Shown: positions 9,024-18,673 of the stretch, in pieces
Position numbering within the stretch: position 1 is the first letter of the stretch
Layout of the letters: every line of letters starts with the position of its first letter
NCBI RefSeq assembly: GCF_000374465.1
Contig: NZ_KB894533.1
Span: forward strand, 62,001-126,000
DNA: 64,000 nucleotides
Direction: 5' to 3'
DNA from: Ahrensia kielensis DSM 5890
GTDB lineage: Bacteria; Pseudomonadota; Alphaproteobacteria; Rhizobiales; Rhizobiaceae
Position numbers and translations under genes: made by a program
The notes under the pieces: generated by a model
What the model was told of the DNA's origin: nothing
The model's input: only the letters and a program-made list of their open reading frames with translations
Database searches by the model: none

Positions 9024-9644
9024 ATGCTTATGTTAAAAAACACCCCCCTTTTCATTATCGCTATGTGCGCCGTTGTGCTTGCCTCCAATTTTCTTGTCCA
9101 GTTTCCTGTTCAAGCGAAAATTGGCGGGATTAACCTCGCGGATATTTTGACGTGGGGCGCCTTTACCTATCCGCTCGCCTTTTTGGTTACGGACCTTACG
9201 AACCGCCGGTTTGGTAAGTCACAAGCCAGAATCGTTGTATTTTCTGGATTTATTATCGCTGTTGCATTGTCGATCTGGTTAGCAACGCCCCGTATAGCGA
9301 TTGCATCTGGTTGTGCGTTCCTATTCGCTCAAATGTTGGATGTTTCCATATTTGATCGTTTGCGCGCTTCTGCGTGGTGGAAAGCGCCGTTTATATCGAC
9401 GCTTTTGGGCTCAATCCTCGATACTGTTTTATTCTTCGGGATCGCTTTTGCACCGATGTTTGGTTTCTTGGACTTTGGTGGTCAGGATGGATCGCTCGGC
9501 TTTGCCGTTCCGTTTTTAGGCATAGGGGCAGATGCGCCGTTGTGGTTATCACTTGCCGTGGGTGACTTTACAGTGAAAATACTTGTCGGCTTAGCAATGC
9601 TATTTCCCTACAGACTGGTTATTAAAACGCCTGCGACCATCTAA
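9024..9644 (+). CDS. Queuosine precursor transporter (YhhQ/VUT family)
   Basis: The 206-residue protein has about six membrane segments. It carries the family motif region GINLADILTWGAFTYPLAFLVTDLTNRRFG and later SILDTVLFFGIAF. YhhQ proteins import queuine precursors (preQ0/preQ1) for tRNA modification. It follows the rpmB terminator by about 35 bases, so it needs its own promoter or read-through; I see no preQ1 riboswitch in that short gap. The start at 9024 has a second Met two codons later (9030) that is equally possible. Confidence 0.9.
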   Translation: MLMLKNTPLFIIAMCAVVLASNFLVQFPVQAKIGGINLADILTWGAFTYPLAFLVTDLTNRRFGKSQARIVVFSGFIIAVALSIWLATPRIAIASGCAFLFAQMLDVSIFDRLRASAWWKAPFISTLLGSILDTVLFFGIAFAPMFGFLDFGGQDGSLGFAVPFLGIGADAPLWLSLAVGDFTVKILVGLAMLFPYRLVIKTPATI

Positions 9645-9655
9645 CAAAAGTTTAA

Positions 9656-9701
9656 ATCGAAATATTTACAATGCTTTCTGCGTCTGTATAAGTATTTCGA
9701 T
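9656..9701 (+). promoter_or_regulatory. Promoter bracketed by a 9-bp inverted repeat, before the PagL-like gene
   Basis: TTTACA (9665-9670) and TATAAG (9687-9692) are separated by 16 bases. The perfect inverted repeat ATCGAAATA (9656-9664) / TATTTCGAT (9693-9701) abuts both promoter boxes on their outer sides. Seen in sequence; an operator role is inference. Confidence 0.5.
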
Positions 9702-9716
9702 TGCTGGGGTGGGGCT

Positions 9717-10310
9717 ATGTTCAAGAAAATTACTTTGATATTGAGTGCATTGTTTTTTTCAAATGGGGCTCATGCTGGAGAAAACTCTCTTTCTGAAAGC
9801 GTGTCTTTTTTTGTTGGGCAATTTTCGGCTTCATCCTTTCCAGGTGATGCTAACATCCCGTTTGCTGGCGACCTTGAGAGTAATTACAATTTCGGCATGA
9901 TCTATAATCGTGACTTAGTTGAACTTGGTCATGGTTTCTTTTGGGGCGGTGAAGTTGGCGGTGCAATTCGCCTTGGTGATAATCAGCCAACAAGCGCTGA
10001 AATTTGGGCAGGAGCAACCATTCGTCATCAAGGGCTTGATATTGGCTTTGTTAACGTCGCGCCACGCTTTACTTTTGGTTTAAGTGCCGTCACCGACACA
10101 ATCGGTATAGAAACTAAGCGTGCTCATGCGGCAGGAACAGATGCGGCATTGCTGTTTTATCTAGGCCCTGAAATTGCCTTTAGCTTTGAACAGCTACCAA
10201 AAACGGAATTTTTCTATCGCACGCATCACCGTTCTGGTGCCAATGGTGCATTGTCTAATATGAGCGGTGGGCATAACGCGCATGTTATCGGCGTGCGGCG
10301 AAATTTTTAA
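9717..10310 (+). CDS. PagL-like outer-membrane lipid A deacylase (acyloxyacyl hydrolase family)
   Basis: The 197-residue product has a 20-residue signal peptide ending AHA. Alternating beta-barrel strands and a C-terminal phenylalanine (RRNF) are typical of outer-membrane insertion. The segment FFYRTHHRSG holds an H171-x-S173 pair like the catalytic His/Ser of PagL, which removes the 3-position acyl chain of lipid A. The third PagL catalytic residue, a glutamate further on, is not obvious (GGHNAHVIG), so catalytic competence is uncertain. A GGGGTGGGG-type ribosome binding site precedes the ATG. Its last four bases overlap the convergent phytase-like gene. Confidence 0.65.
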   Translation: MFKKITLILSALFFSNGAHAGENSLSESVSFFVGQFSASSFPGDANIPFAGDLESNYNFGMIYNRDLVELGHGFFWGGEVGGAIRLGDNQPTSAEIWAGATIRHQGLDIGFVNVAPRFTFGLSAVTDTIGIETKRAHAAGTDAALLFYLGPEIAFSFEQLPKTEFFYRTHHRSGANGALSNMSGGHNAHVIGVRRNF

Positions 10311-11308
10311 TTCACGGTTTCGTTGAGTTTAAATTCTAAAAGAAGATTTCTTTGAATCAGTGAATGATTGTCATCGGAGATGATTGTTAGGCGCGGCGTG
10401 CCGTCTTGGTCCGTCGTGATCGACAAGCCTTCCATATTATCGATCTGGTAAAGCATGTCGGCTTCCAACAAGACGTCGCCATCAACGGTAGAGTTTGGTT
10501 TAATTTCACTTGCATTGAGGCGGCGAAGGCGCATCGCAATGCCGGACTCTATGTTAAACCGCCGTTCGAGAATGATCAGATCGCCATCGGGTAAAAAACC
10601 AAGGTCGGTGATATCAAACTCATCGCTTCTGACGACAGAGAATTCGAAGCTCCTGCCATCAACATTGCGCACAAAGCCCATAATGTTTTTATCTTTGTCG
10701 AGGCTTTTTTCACTGATGCCAACAAGCGCACCATTGAGCGCGGTTTGTAGCGGCGCAAAACCGATGGCTTCAAAACCGCGATTATCACGAAGCTCATAAA
10801 GCGGGACATTGGGCGCGCTGGTGCTTTGGAAAGAATAAGAACCATCTGGTTCAATTTTATAGGTGTCTATGCGGTGTGCACGTTCAAAACCGATGACAAT
10901 AAGATCACCTTTGCGGGTGATGCTTTCTGCATCAGCCTGCCATTTGCGTGTGATGGGTATGCCGGCTGCGTTCGTAATTTCTTGCAAATTTGCTGAAAGG
11001 CCGGTCGGCTTACCTCCATCATCGCGCAGGATTTTTCCGTCGATCCAAAAGCCGGTGTCGAGAACACCGATAAAGTCTATTTGATTAGCTGAAACGCTGA
11101 TGCCAGACCATGCGCCGAAATCGCGCGATCCGCCAGTCATCTCGAGGCCGCCAACAAATTCTAGGGGGCCGAAAGTCTTTTGATCTGAGCCAATTTTAAA
11201 TTGCTCAATCGATCTTGCTTTAACCTCAAAGCTTTGAACGCTCTGGGCCATTGCTGGCGCAATCATCAGAGCTAGAAAACAAGCGGTGGCGCCATTGAAT
11301 TTAATCAC
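10307..11308 (-). CDS. Exported esterase-like/phytase-like domain protein
   Basis: The 333-residue protein has a signal peptide (cleavage near AMAQ, residue 22). It has the repeated beta-propeller blades of the 'esterase-like activity of phytase' family: [12 protein letters not shown], then [36 protein letters not shown] and [12 protein letters not shown]. The family is periplasmic and its true substrate is poorly defined; true phytase activity is not implied. It starts inside the last 8 bases of cobT on the same strand, indicating co-transcription. This pairing is common in Rhizobiales. Confidence 0.85.
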   Translation of the reverse strand: MIKFNGATACFLALMIAPAMAQSVQSFEVKARSIEQFKIGSDQKTFGPLEFVGGLEMTGGSRDFGAWSGISVSANQIDFIGVLDTGFWIDGKILRDDGGKPTGLSANLQEITNAAGIPITRKWQADAESITRKGDLIVIGFERAHRIDTYKIEPDGSYSFQSTSAPNVPLYELRDNRGFEAIGFAPLQTALNGALVGISEKSLDKDKNIMGFVRNVDGRSFEFSVVRSDEFDITDLGFLPDGDLIILERRFNIESGIAMRLRRLNASEIKPNSTVDGDVLLEADMLYQIDNMEGLSITTDQDGTPRLTIISDDNHSLIQRNLLLEFKLNETVN

Positions 11309-13199
11309 GGCGCTTGCGACCAGTTTTTTCTTCGAACAATGAGGCGAGTTGTTCTGTCATCGCACCAGCAAGCTCCTCGGCATCAACAATTGTGACGGCG
11401 CGCTTATAATAGCGCGTTACATCATGGCCGATACCAATTGCGAGCATTTCGACATTTGAGCGGGTTTCGATTTCCTCAATGACAGCACGCAAGTGACGTT
11501 CAAGATAATTGCCCGGATTGACCGACAATGTTGAATCGTCAACAGGCGCACCGTCTGAAATCATCATCAAAATTTTGCGTTGTTCTGAGCGCGCAGCCAA
11601 ACGGCGATATGCCCATGTCAGCGCTTCGCCATCGATGTTTTCTTTCAGCAAGCCTTCGCGCATCATAAGGCCAAGATTCTTGTTGGCACGGCGCCAAGGC
11701 GCATCTGCTGACTTGTAAATTATGTGGCGAAGATCATTGAGGCGGCCCGGTTCCGTAGGCTTGCCGTTTTTCAGCCAAGCTTCACGCGCTTGTCCGCCTT
11801 TCCACGCACGGGTGGTAAAGCCAAGAACTTCCACCTTCACGCCGCAGCGCTCAAGTGTACGTGCCAGAATGTCGGCACATGTCGCAGCCACCGTGATTGG
11901 ACGGCCACGCATAGAGCCGGAATTATCGATCAAAAGCGTGACAACAGTATCGCGGAAATTGGTGTCTTGTTCGCGCTTGAACGATAGAGCGCCAAAGCCG
12001 CCAGCTTGTTCCTCGATAACAATGCGGGGAAGGCGCGCAGGGTCAAGATAACCTTCTTCTTGGTCAAAGTCCCATGAGCGGTTTTGCTGTGCCATTAAGC
12101 GGCGTTGCAAACGGTTGGCTAGACGCCCGACAACGCCTTGAAGATTAGCAAGCTGTTTGTCGAGGAATATCCGCAAGCGTTCAAGTTCAGCAGCGTCGCA
12201 TAAATCTTCTGCACCGATGGTTTCATCAAACTCGGTTGAATAAACTTTGTAATCGATGTCGGAGAGAATGTCGTGAATGCCAGGATCGGGGCGTTGTGCT
12301 TCGCCAGGCTCTTCGGCCTCTTGATCAAAATCCTCATCCATCTCGTCGCCAGTGGCGTCGGATTCATCCATCTCGCCAGCTTGCGATTCTTCGCTTTCAA
12401 TGGGCGTGTCGTCTTGCTCAGTTGTCTCGTCGCCAGACTCCTGATCGTCTAGGCCGCCATCATCGTCATCGTCTTCTGGTTCCGGCGATGACTCATCATC
12501 GGACTCGTCTTCATTCTGGTCTTGGCCATCACCTTCATAGTCTTCGGCCATTTCCATGCGGAAAAGTATGTCGCGCACAGTTTTGGCAAAGGCTGCCTGA
12601 TTTTCCATATCATCGGCAAGGCGCTCAATCTCAGCGCCCGCTTTATCGTCAATCCAATCACGCCATAGATTGACAACAGAGGCTGCACTTTCAGGTGTTT
12701 TGCGGCCTGTTAGGCGCTCGCGTACAACAAGGGCAATCGCCTCTTCAATCGGTGCGTTTTCTTTTTCGGTCACACCAGCAAGGTTGGAGCGAATGAATTT
12801 GTCTTCGACCATAGCGGCAAGATTATCGCCAACGCCGGACATGCGCTTTGCGCCAATTGATTCAACGCGTGCTTGCTCGACGGCTTCATAGACAGCGCGT
12901 GCCTGATCGCCTTCGGGCAACATGGTGCGATGCACCGATGCGTCATGACATGCAGCACGCAGGGCCATAGAGTCGCCAACGCCGCGTGTAATCATCACGT
13001 CGTTTTTAGTAACGCGCTTTGGCAGGTCTGGAATACGGGCGTGGTTACCAGCGAAAGCAGGTTTATCATTTGAGAAAACAACTTCCAGCTCTTGCTCACC
13101 TGAAATGGCGCGCATGCAAGCTGTCACCGCTTTTTTGAACGGTTCCGTATCAACCTTCTGGTTGGGTTTTCTCTTATAATTATCGCCGGGGCCTGCCAC
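11301..13199 (-). CDS. cobT: Cobaltochelatase subunit CobT
   Basis: Subunit of the ATP-dependent CobNST complex that inserts cobalt into hydrogenobyrinic acid a,c-diamide in aerobic cobalamin synthesis. The 632-residue protein has an N-terminal helical region, a very acidic linker (about residues 219-300, nearly all D/E/Q/S) and a C-terminal von Willebrand A domain. The MIDAS motif is DNSGS (D425, S427, S429). The start is GTG at 13199 with GGAGAC 7 bases before; cobS stops 11 bases upstream. CobN is not in the window. The acidic linker is normal for CobT. Confidence 0.96.
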   Translation of the reverse strand: MAGPGDNYKRKPNQKVDTEPFKKAVTACMRAISGEQELEVVFSNDKPAFAGNHARIPDLPKRVTKNDVMITRGVGDSMALRAACHDASVHRTMLPEGDQARAVYEAVEQARVESIGAKRMSGVGDNLAAMVEDKFIRSNLAGVTEKENAPIEEAIALVVRERLTGRKTPESAASVVNLWRDWIDDKAGAEIERLADDMENQAAFAKTVRDILFRMEMAEDYEGDGQDQNEDESDDESSPEPEDDDDDGGLDDQESGDETTEQDDTPIESEESQAGEMDESDATGDEMDEDFDQEAEEPGEAQRPDPGIHDILSDIDYKVYSTEFDETIGAEDLCDAAELERLRIFLDKQLANLQGVVGRLANRLQRRLMAQQNRSWDFDQEEGYLDPARLPRIVIEEQAGGFGALSFKREQDTNFRDTVVTLLIDNSGSMRGRPITVAATCADILARTLERCGVKVEVLGFTTRAWKGGQAREAWLKNGKPTEPGRLNDLRHIIYKSADAPWRRANKNLGLMMREGLLKENIDGEALTWAYRRLAARSEQRKILMMISDGAPVDDSTLSVNPGNYLERHLRAVIEEIETRSNVEMLAIGIGHDVTRYYKRAVTIVDAEELAGAMTEQLASLFEEKTGRKRRD

Positions 13200-13209
13200 G
13201 TTGTCTCCG

Positions 13210-14196
13210 TTAACTTAGCACAACATTGGCAGCTGATTCAGCAAGCTCTTCGCCAAAACAACGCTGATAGAATTCAGCAACAAGCGTGCGTTCCAGATCA
13301 TCACATTTGTTTAAGAATGTCAGACGGAAGGCCATGCCGATATCATTGAAGATTGCGGTGTTTTCAGACCAAGTAATAACGGTACGCGGCGACATGACGG
13401 TTGAAAGATCGCCAGCAATGAAAGCGTTACGTGTTAAATCGGCAAGGCGCACCATTGAGCTTACGGTCTCGCGGCCTTTTTCGTTTCGATATTGCGGCGC
13501 TTTGGACAGGATGATTTCAACTTCCTGATCATGGGGCAGGTAGTTGAGTGTTGTCACGATAGACCAGCGGTCCATCTGTGCTTGGTTGATCTGCTGTGTG
13601 CCGTGGTAAAGGCCCGTTGTATCGCCAAGGCCGACAGTGTTGGCTGTCGCAAATAGGCGGAACGCTGGGTGCGGCTGGATCACACGGCTCTGGTCGAGCA
13701 ATGTCAAACGGCCAGAAGATTCGAGAACACGCTGGATAACAAACATCACATCGGGGCGACCTGCATCATATTCATCAAAAACAAGCGCGACATTGTTTTG
13801 GTATGCCCAAGGCAGGATGCCGTCTTTGAATTCGGTGACTTGCTTGCCGTCTTGCAAAACGATGGCGTCTTTACCGACAAGGTCGATACGAGAGACGTGG
13901 CTGTCCAAGTTAATACGCACACAAGGCCAGTTAAGGCGCGCTGCAACCTGCTCAATGTGGGTTGATTTACCCGTGCCGTGATATCCTGAAACCATGACGC
14001 GGCGGTTATGAGCAAAGCCTGCCAAAATAGCGAGCGTTGTTGGCTTGTCGAAAACATAGCCTTCATCAACTTCCGGCACATAGCTATTGGCCGTGGTGTA
14101 GGCGGGCACTTCAAGATCGACATCAATGCCGAAAGTTTTGCGTACATCAACCATTGTGTCTGGCATATTCGCGATATCGAGATCGATCTTATTCAT
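13210..14196 (-). CDS. cobS: Cobaltochelatase subunit CobS (AAA+ ATPase)
   Basis: The 328-residue MoxR-like AAA+ protein forms a hexameric ring with CobT to drive cobalt insertion by CobN. Walker A is GYHGTGKST (residues 71-79) and Walker B is [13 protein letters not shown]. The N-terminal signature [15 protein letters not shown] is typical of CobS. An AGGAGA ribosome binding site precedes the ATG. It is first of a cobS-cobT-phytase-like operon and lies 51 bases downstream of the J-protein gene, possibly in the same transcript. In this order bolA, the J-protein and cobST form a conserved group. Confidence 0.97.
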   Translation of the reverse strand: MNKIDLDIANMPDTMVDVRKTFGIDVDLEVPAYTTANSYVPEVDEGYVFDKPTTLAILAGFAHNRRVMVSGYHGTGKSTHIEQVAARLNWPCVRINLDSHVSRIDLVGKDAIVLQDGKQVTEFKDGILPWAYQNNVALVFDEYDAGRPDVMFVIQRVLESSGRLTLLDQSRVIQPHPAFRLFATANTVGLGDTTGLYHGTQQINQAQMDRWSIVTTLNYLPHDQEVEIILSKAPQYRNEKGRETVSSMVRLADLTRNAFIAGDLSTVMSPRTVITWSENTAIFNDIGMAFRLTFLNKCDDLERTLVAEFYQRCFGEELAESAANVVLS

Positions 14197-14247
14197 AGTG
14201 TCTCCTTGATGCGCTATGCGCCATCATCGTCCTTAAATGTGCTGGCT

Positions 14248-14868
14248 TTAAGCCATGCCTGCTGATTTCAAAATTTTATGCGCCTGAATGACCTCACGGA
14301 AAATTTCTTCCGATGTGCGGTCACCGCCATTGGCATCTGGATGGTGCTTTTTTACAAGCTCTTTATACTTCGCTTTGATTTCATCAGAGCTTGCTGTTTG
14401 CTCAAGACCGAGCGTGCGAATGGCTTTTGCTTCCAGCGGCTTTAAGCGGCGGCGCACTGGTTTGGCGTTGACTACGCTGTCCCATGCGGTTGGATTGCGC
14501 ATGCGCATCGCTTTGGCAGAGCCAGATTTCATGTCAGCAAAAATTGGCGCAGAGCGATTCGATTCGGCGTTGGCCGTGCCCATTTTCCACGTTGGGCGGT
14601 CGCCAACTTGTGAATTTTTCTGGAACTTGGCAATGTCGTCATCCGACAAGCCAGAGAAATAATTGTAGTTCTTGTTGTACTCGCGAACGTGATCCGTGCA
14701 GAACCAGAGATACTCTCCCTCTCTGTCCCTGCCTGCAGGCGCTTTATGCGCGCCAGCGTTCTCGCAACCTGCCCATTGGCATTTGTTGCGAGCCTCTTCT
14801 TCGGCTTTCTTTTTTTTACCACCCGGATTGATACGGATGCTATCGAAGTATTTTGATCGTTTGGTCAT
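14248..14868 (-). CDS. J-domain (DnaJ-class) protein with N-terminal zinc-ribbon-like region
   Basis: The last ~65 residues of this 206-residue protein are a J-domain (LGLEQTASSDEIKAKYKELV) with the essential HPD tripeptide in KKHHPDANGGD, so it should stimulate an Hsp70 ATPase. Upstream, a CQWAGCENAGAHKAP...FCTDH region looks like a metal-binding knuckle. The ATG at 14868 (MTKRSKYFDSIRI) is chosen; extending to 15042 would add 58 residues that fall in the bolA promoter and do not look protein-like. J-domain at the C-terminus is the reverse of classic DnaJ but usual for this rhizobial family. The Hsp70 partner and client are unknown. Confidence 0.9.
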   Translation of the reverse strand: MTKRSKYFDSIRINPGGKKKKAEEEARNKCQWAGCENAGAHKAPAGRDREGEYLWFCTDHVREYNKNYNYFSGLSDDDIAKFQKNSQVGDRPTWKMGTANAESNRSAPIFADMKSGSAKAMRMRNPTAWDSVVNAKPVRRRLKPLEAKAIRTLGLEQTASSDEIKAKYKELVKKHHPDANGGDRTSEEIFREVIQAHKILKSAGMA

Positions 14869-15010
14869 ATTACCGATGTGGGATGTGAAACCCGCTAAAC
14901 AAGGATTGACAGCATTGTCACCGTCACAATAGGCACAAATTAACGTGCATTTGGCGACGCTCTGGTTTAGCTGGACATGAGCAGTGTTGCAAGGCTGGAA
15001 AGGCGATGAA

Positions 15011-15298
15011 ATGGGTCCAATTGAAAAACAGATAAGAGACATCTTGTCTCAAGCGCTAAATCCAGTGCGTATGGAGGTCATTAATGAGAGCCATATGCAT
15101 GCAGGTCATGCGGGTGGATCGGCCGATGGTTCGGGCGAAACGCATATGCGTGTGCGCGTCATTTCAGCAAAGTTTGATGGTGTAGGACGTGTTCAGCGGC
15201 ACCGCTTGATCAATGATTTGCTCAAGCCAGTTCTTGATGAAGGTTTGCATGCGCTGGCTTTAGAGCCAGCGGCAACAACCGATAATGTGCGCTGGTAG
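15011..15298 (+). CDS. bolA: BolA family protein
   Basis: The 95-residue protein has the BolA fold: MEVINESHMHAGH with the conserved metal/Fe-S ligand histidines, then GETHMRVRVISAKFDG, and a C-terminal helix HRLINDLLKPVLDEG followed by HALAL. BolA proteins pair with monothiol glutaredoxins in Fe-S sensing or trafficking. The ATG at 15011 is preceded by AAAGGCG; a GTG at 14984 would add nine residues. It is divergent from the J-protein, with 142 bases between the starts. The 3' end faces the CNNM gene, 18 bases away. Confidence 0.95.
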   Translation: MGPIEKQIRDILSQALNPVRMEVINESHMHAGHAGGSADGSGETHMRVRVISAKFDGVGRVQRHRLINDLLKPVLDEGLHALALEPAATTDNVRW

Positions 15299-15316
15299 TA
15301 TTTGTTCGGCTTAAGC

Positions 15317-16567
15317 TTATTTGATGCGCAGTTTTTCGATGCGGTTTTTGACACGCTTGAGAACAAGAAACCGTTTGCCATAAAACGTGAAAGCTTGTTT
15401 TTCCATCGGGATAAGTTTCGCCTCATGGATAACAAGACCAGCAATGGTGGTTGCTTCTTCATCAGGCAAGTCCCAGCCCAATGCGCGGTTTAGGTCGCGA
15501 ATCGGCACGGAGCCATCAACCAGCACAGAACCGTCAGCTTCATTTTTAACGCCAGTAACTTCGATATCGTGCTCATCGGCAATCTCGCCGACGATCTCTT
15601 CGATGATATCCTCTAGCGTGACCAGACCTTCAAGCTCGCCATATTCATCAACAACGATGGCGACATGGGCTTTCCGGCGCAAAAAGGCGTTAAGCTGATC
15701 GTGCAACATTGTGGTGTCTGGCACAAACCAAGGTTTGTTTGCGATTTTTAAAATGTCGATTTTGGCCGGGTCATTGTCGACCGTGTGCAAAGCGCGCAGC
15801 ATGTCTTTAGCATGAACGATGCCGACAATATTATCAGTTTCACCGCGCCAAACTGGTAGACGAGTATATTGGCTTTCCAATATTTGCTTGACGATTATTT
15901 CGGATGAATCGTCAGCATTGACCATCTCGATATTTGTGCGGTGGATCATCACATCGGAAACATCAAGCTCGTTTAAATCAAGCAATCCACCAAGGCGCGC
16001 ACGGTCTTCCTTGTCCACAGAGCCTTCTTCATGCAGCACTTCTACTGCGCCGCGCAGTTCATCATGGCCAGAAAGGATTGATTCATTTTCATCAAAACGC
16101 ACGCCAAAGGCAGCCAGAATAGAACGGACGATTTGATCTACCGCATAGGCGAGCGGTGAGACGATCATAACAAAAACGCGGATAATGGGCTGAACAGCCA
16201 ATGCGAACTTATCAGTTTTAGAAATCGCCAGATATTTCGGCATGACTTCGGCAAAAATCACCAGCAATACTGTCATCACGATTGTTGCATAGACAACGCC
16301 GGTTTCGCCAAAAAGATTCAAGAACAATGTCGTTGCAATCGCAGAGGACAGAACATTGATCATATTGTTGCCGATAAGAAGAGCGCCGATAAGACGCTCC
16401 TTGTTCTCGGTCAATTTATTGACGCCTTCGCCGCGCACGTCGCCTTGGTTGGCCAATTGTTTCATGCGGCCGCGCGAGACGGCTGTGAGGGCTGTTTCGG
16501 AACCAGAGAAAAAGGCGGACAAAGCAATCAAAACGATGATCGCAAGTGTTGTTATCCAAATTTCCAT
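15317..16567 (-). CDS. CNNM/CorC-family protein (HlyC/CorC, UPF0053)
   Basis: The 416-residue protein starts with a four-helix DUF21/CNNM membrane domain (FFSGSETALTAVSRGRM). Two CBS domains follow (MIHRTNIEMVNADDS and IVDEYGELEGLVTLEDIIEEIVGEI), then a C-terminal CorC_HlyC domain. Such proteins act in magnesium or cobalt homeostasis or bind adenine nucleotides through the CBS pair. It follows aroB with no gap (aroB stop at 16568), so it is co-transcribed with aroK-aroB, an arrangement conserved in Rhizobiales. Transport direction and ion are not known from sequence. Confidence 0.93.
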   Translation of the reverse strand: MEIWITTLAIIVLIALSAFFSGSETALTAVSRGRMKQLANQGDVRGEGVNKLTENKERLIGALLIGNNMINVLSSAIATTLFLNLFGETGVVYATIVMTVLLVIFAEVMPKYLAISKTDKFALAVQPIIRVFVMIVSPLAYAVDQIVRSILAAFGVRFDENESILSGHDELRGAVEVLHEEGSVDKEDRARLGGLLDLNELDVSDVMIHRTNIEMVNADDSSEIIVKQILESQYTRLPVWRGETDNIVGIVHAKDMLRALHTVDNDPAKIDILKIANKPWFVPDTTMLHDQLNAFLRRKAHVAIVVDEYGELEGLVTLEDIIEEIVGEIADEHDIEVTGVKNEADGSVLVDGSVPIRDLNRALGWDLPDEEATTIAGLVIHEAKLIPMEKQAFTFYGKRFLVLKRVKNRIEKLRIK

Positions 16568-17692
16568 TTAGCTCTCCAAAATCTCTGTCAAAAAGGCATG
16601 CACTTCTGCTGCCGGCACATCATTGGCAATATAGGATTGGCCTATACCATGTGTCAGAATAAAGGTGAGATTACCGCGTGAGACTTTTTTGTCCTGTGCG
16701 ATGAAATCCATCATCTGGTCTGCTGTTTTTACGTGATTGCGCAAACCAGACATATCTGTCGGCAATCCGACTTTTTTAAGATAATTCGTCACTCTCACCG
16801 TATCATCAGGCGATGATTGGTTCATACGGGCTGAAAAAGCATGCGCTAAAACCATGCCGATTGCCACGCCTTCACCATGAACCAATACGTCCGATTGGTA
16901 TTTTGTAATGCCTTCCAGCGCATGACCAAATGTGTGGCCAAGATTGAGCAAAGCACGTTCTCCAGCTTCAAACTCATCACGGGCAACGATGGCCGCTTTT
17001 GCGCGGCAGGATGTTGCGACTGCGTGAATGCGTTTTTCGCCGCCTTCTTGAATGCCATCCCAGTTTTGCTCAAGCCAACCGTAGAAATCAGCATCATTGA
17101 TGAGGCCGTATTTAATCACTTCGGCAAAGCCCGCACGAAACTCACGTGCAGAAAGCGTATCAAGAATAGCGGTATCGGCGAGCACGAGTTTTGGTTGGTA
17201 AAATGCACCGACAAGATTTTTGCCCTGCGGTGAGTTGATGCCGGTTTTGCCGCCAACGGAACTATCAACCTGCGAAAGAAGCGATGTGGGTATTTGTATG
17301 AAATTCATGCCGCGGCGCACAGAGGCCGCCGCATAGCCTGCCAGATCACCGATAACGCCGCCGCCAAAAGCAACGACTGCATCACCGCGCTCAAGGCGCA
17401 TTTCGATAATGGCCTCGATTACGGTTTGAAGGTGCTCGTAGCTTTTTGTTGCTTCACCTGCAGGAAGGATGATCGGTTTGGCTTCAACGCCTGCGGCTTT
17501 TAGATTTTCTTGTAGGGCTTCTAAATGGATTGCGGCAACATTTTCGTCGGTCACGATCGCGCATTTGGCATTTGGAAGAACGGATTTAATTTTCTCGCCC
17601 GCCTGCATAAGCAGATTGTCGCCGATTAAAATATCGTAAGAACGGTCAGCAAGTTCGACTCGTACTGTTTCAATGAGATTACTATCAGGCAT
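16568..17692 (-). CDS. aroB: 3-dehydroquinate synthase
   Basis: Second step of the shikimate pathway: DAHP to 3-dehydroquinate, NAD- and metal-dependent, cytosolic. The product has the NAD-binding VVAFGGGVIGDLAGYAAAS, PTSLLSQVDSSVGGKTGIN with the active-site lysine, and the metal-ligand segments ALLNLGHTFGHALE and VLVHGEGVAIGM. I start at the ATG at 17692 (374 residues); this ATG overlaps the aroK stop (ATGCCTGA), giving translational coupling. A longer start at 17740 lies inside aroK and is unlikely. Confidence 0.97.
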   Translation of the reverse strand: MPDSNLIETVRVELADRSYDILIGDNLLMQAGEKIKSVLPNAKCAIVTDENVAAIHLEALQENLKAAGVEAKPIILPAGEATKSYEHLQTVIEAIIEMRLERGDAVVAFGGGVIGDLAGYAAASVRRGMNFIQIPTSLLSQVDSSVGGKTGINSPQGKNLVGAFYQPKLVLADTAILDTLSAREFRAGFAEVIKYGLINDADFYGWLEQNWDGIQEGGEKRIHAVATSCRAKAAIVARDEFEAGERALLNLGHTFGHALEGITKYQSDVLVHGEGVAIGMVLAHAFSARMNQSSPDDTVRVTNYLKKVGLPTDMSGLRNHVKTADQMMDFIAQDKKVSRGNLTFILTHGIGQSYIANDVPAAEVHAFLTEILES

Positions 17693-18287
17693 GGCGGCTG
17701 GACTTTCCGTTCTGATTGCTTTGCGCGGATAAATGATCATCCAGTGCTTTGATGACGATGCAGGCCATCTCGTCTTTTGTAAGATCTTCCGAAAGAACTT
17801 CGATGTTGGCTTTCGCGTATATTGGATAACGCTTGTCTATGAGATCGAGCATGATCGCGCGTGGGTTCGGGTTCTTTAAAAGCGGGCGCGTGGCTTTTTT
17901 GCTCACGCGAGTCATGAGCAGATCAATCTCGGCTGATAACCACAAGGATACACCGTTTTGATGAATGATGTCGCGCGTTGCTTCATTGATAAAAGCCCCG
18001 CCGCCGGTTGCCAGAACTTGCGGGCCGCTTTCTAAAACACGCTTTATCACGCTTGCTTCCAGGCGGCGGAATTCGGGTTCACCATATGCCTCAAAAATTT
18101 CAGCAACCGGCATTTTTGCCGCCGCTTCGATTTCTGTGTCGGCATCAATGAAGGGTAGGTCCAGCGCAAGTGCTAGCTTCCTGCCAATAGCAGACTTTCC
18201 TGCCCCCATTAGGCCAACAAGCGCAATGGTTTGATCGCCGATCAGGTTACGCACATTGGCCGCGCGCTTTTTGGTTGCCATATCCAT
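17685..18287 (-). CDS. aroK: Shikimate kinase
   Basis: Phosphorylates shikimate at the 3-hydroxyl using ATP. Walker A is in LVGLMGAGKSAIGRKLA; the shikimate-binding DADTEIE and RRLEASVI residues and the GGGAF loop (VLATGGGAFIN) are present, with the lid arginine in KATRPLLKNP. I use the ATG at 18287 (200 residues); a second ATG two codons later is possible, and the in-frame extension to 18365 has no support. It overlaps aroB by 8 bases. Divergent from the small membrane protein gene, with a 142-base intergenic region. Confidence 0.96.
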   Translation of the reverse strand: MDMATKKRAANVRNLIGDQTIALVGLMGAGKSAIGRKLALALDLPFIDADTEIEAAAKMPVAEIFEAYGEPEFRRLEASVIKRVLESGPQVLATGGGAFINEATRDIIHQNGVSLWLSAEIDLLMTRVSKKATRPLLKNPNPRAIMLDLIDKRYPIYAKANIEVLSEDLTKDEMACIVIKALDDHLSAQSNQNGKSSRHA

Positions 18288-18429
18288 GAAACTGTCTTTC
18301 GCTCTGGACTGCTTAGCGCATAAACTTGTCGTCAATGTCAAGAATGTCAGTGCTGTTGAGGCCATTTGGCGGTTGATTTGTGTAGGAAAAGCCGCTTATG
18401 AAGCAGGATGAATTCTTGGGTGATATGAT

Positions 18430-18630
18430 ATGCCGAGTTTAATTCGGTTTTTAATGACAATCGGGCTGATCGCTGGTGCCATTTATGGCGCGATGTTTGC
18501 GCTCGTCTTGTATGTGGAGCCCACCAAGCGGGAAATGAGCGAACGTGTGCCAACCGACAAGATAAATCCTGTTCGGCAGGAAACTGGAACTATTACAACT
18601 GGTTCTGATGCCGATAACGGCATACAATAA
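18430..18630 (+). CDS. Small single-pass membrane protein of unknown function
   Basis: A 66-residue protein with one N-terminal transmembrane helix (about residues 5-28, LIRFLMTIGLIAGAIYGAMFAL). A short conserved-looking motif VEPTKREMSERVP follows at the membrane face, then a polar tail. Comparable small proteins lie between aroK and xerD in other rhizobia, to my recollection, which argues that it is real. The ATG at 18430 follows a weak GGGTGAT. No known domain. It is 43 bases upstream of xerD and may be in the same transcript. Confidence 0.75.
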   Translation: MPSLIRFLMTIGLIAGAIYGAMFALVLYVEPTKREMSERVPTDKINPVRQETGTITTGSDADNGIQ

Positions 18631-18673
18631 TATTCTTCGCAGATCAGTAAGACTTTGAAGCTATAATTACCAT

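Noticed and set aside
12236-12673. 145-residue frame on the plus strand opposite cobT
   Set aside because: It lies entirely antisense to the acidic linker of cobT, and its Arg/His-rich sequence is the complement of the Glu/Asp codons. No ribosome binding site.
14869-15042. N-terminal extension of the J-protein
   Set aside because: It would occupy the whole bolA intergenic region and overlap bolA; the composition is not protein-like.
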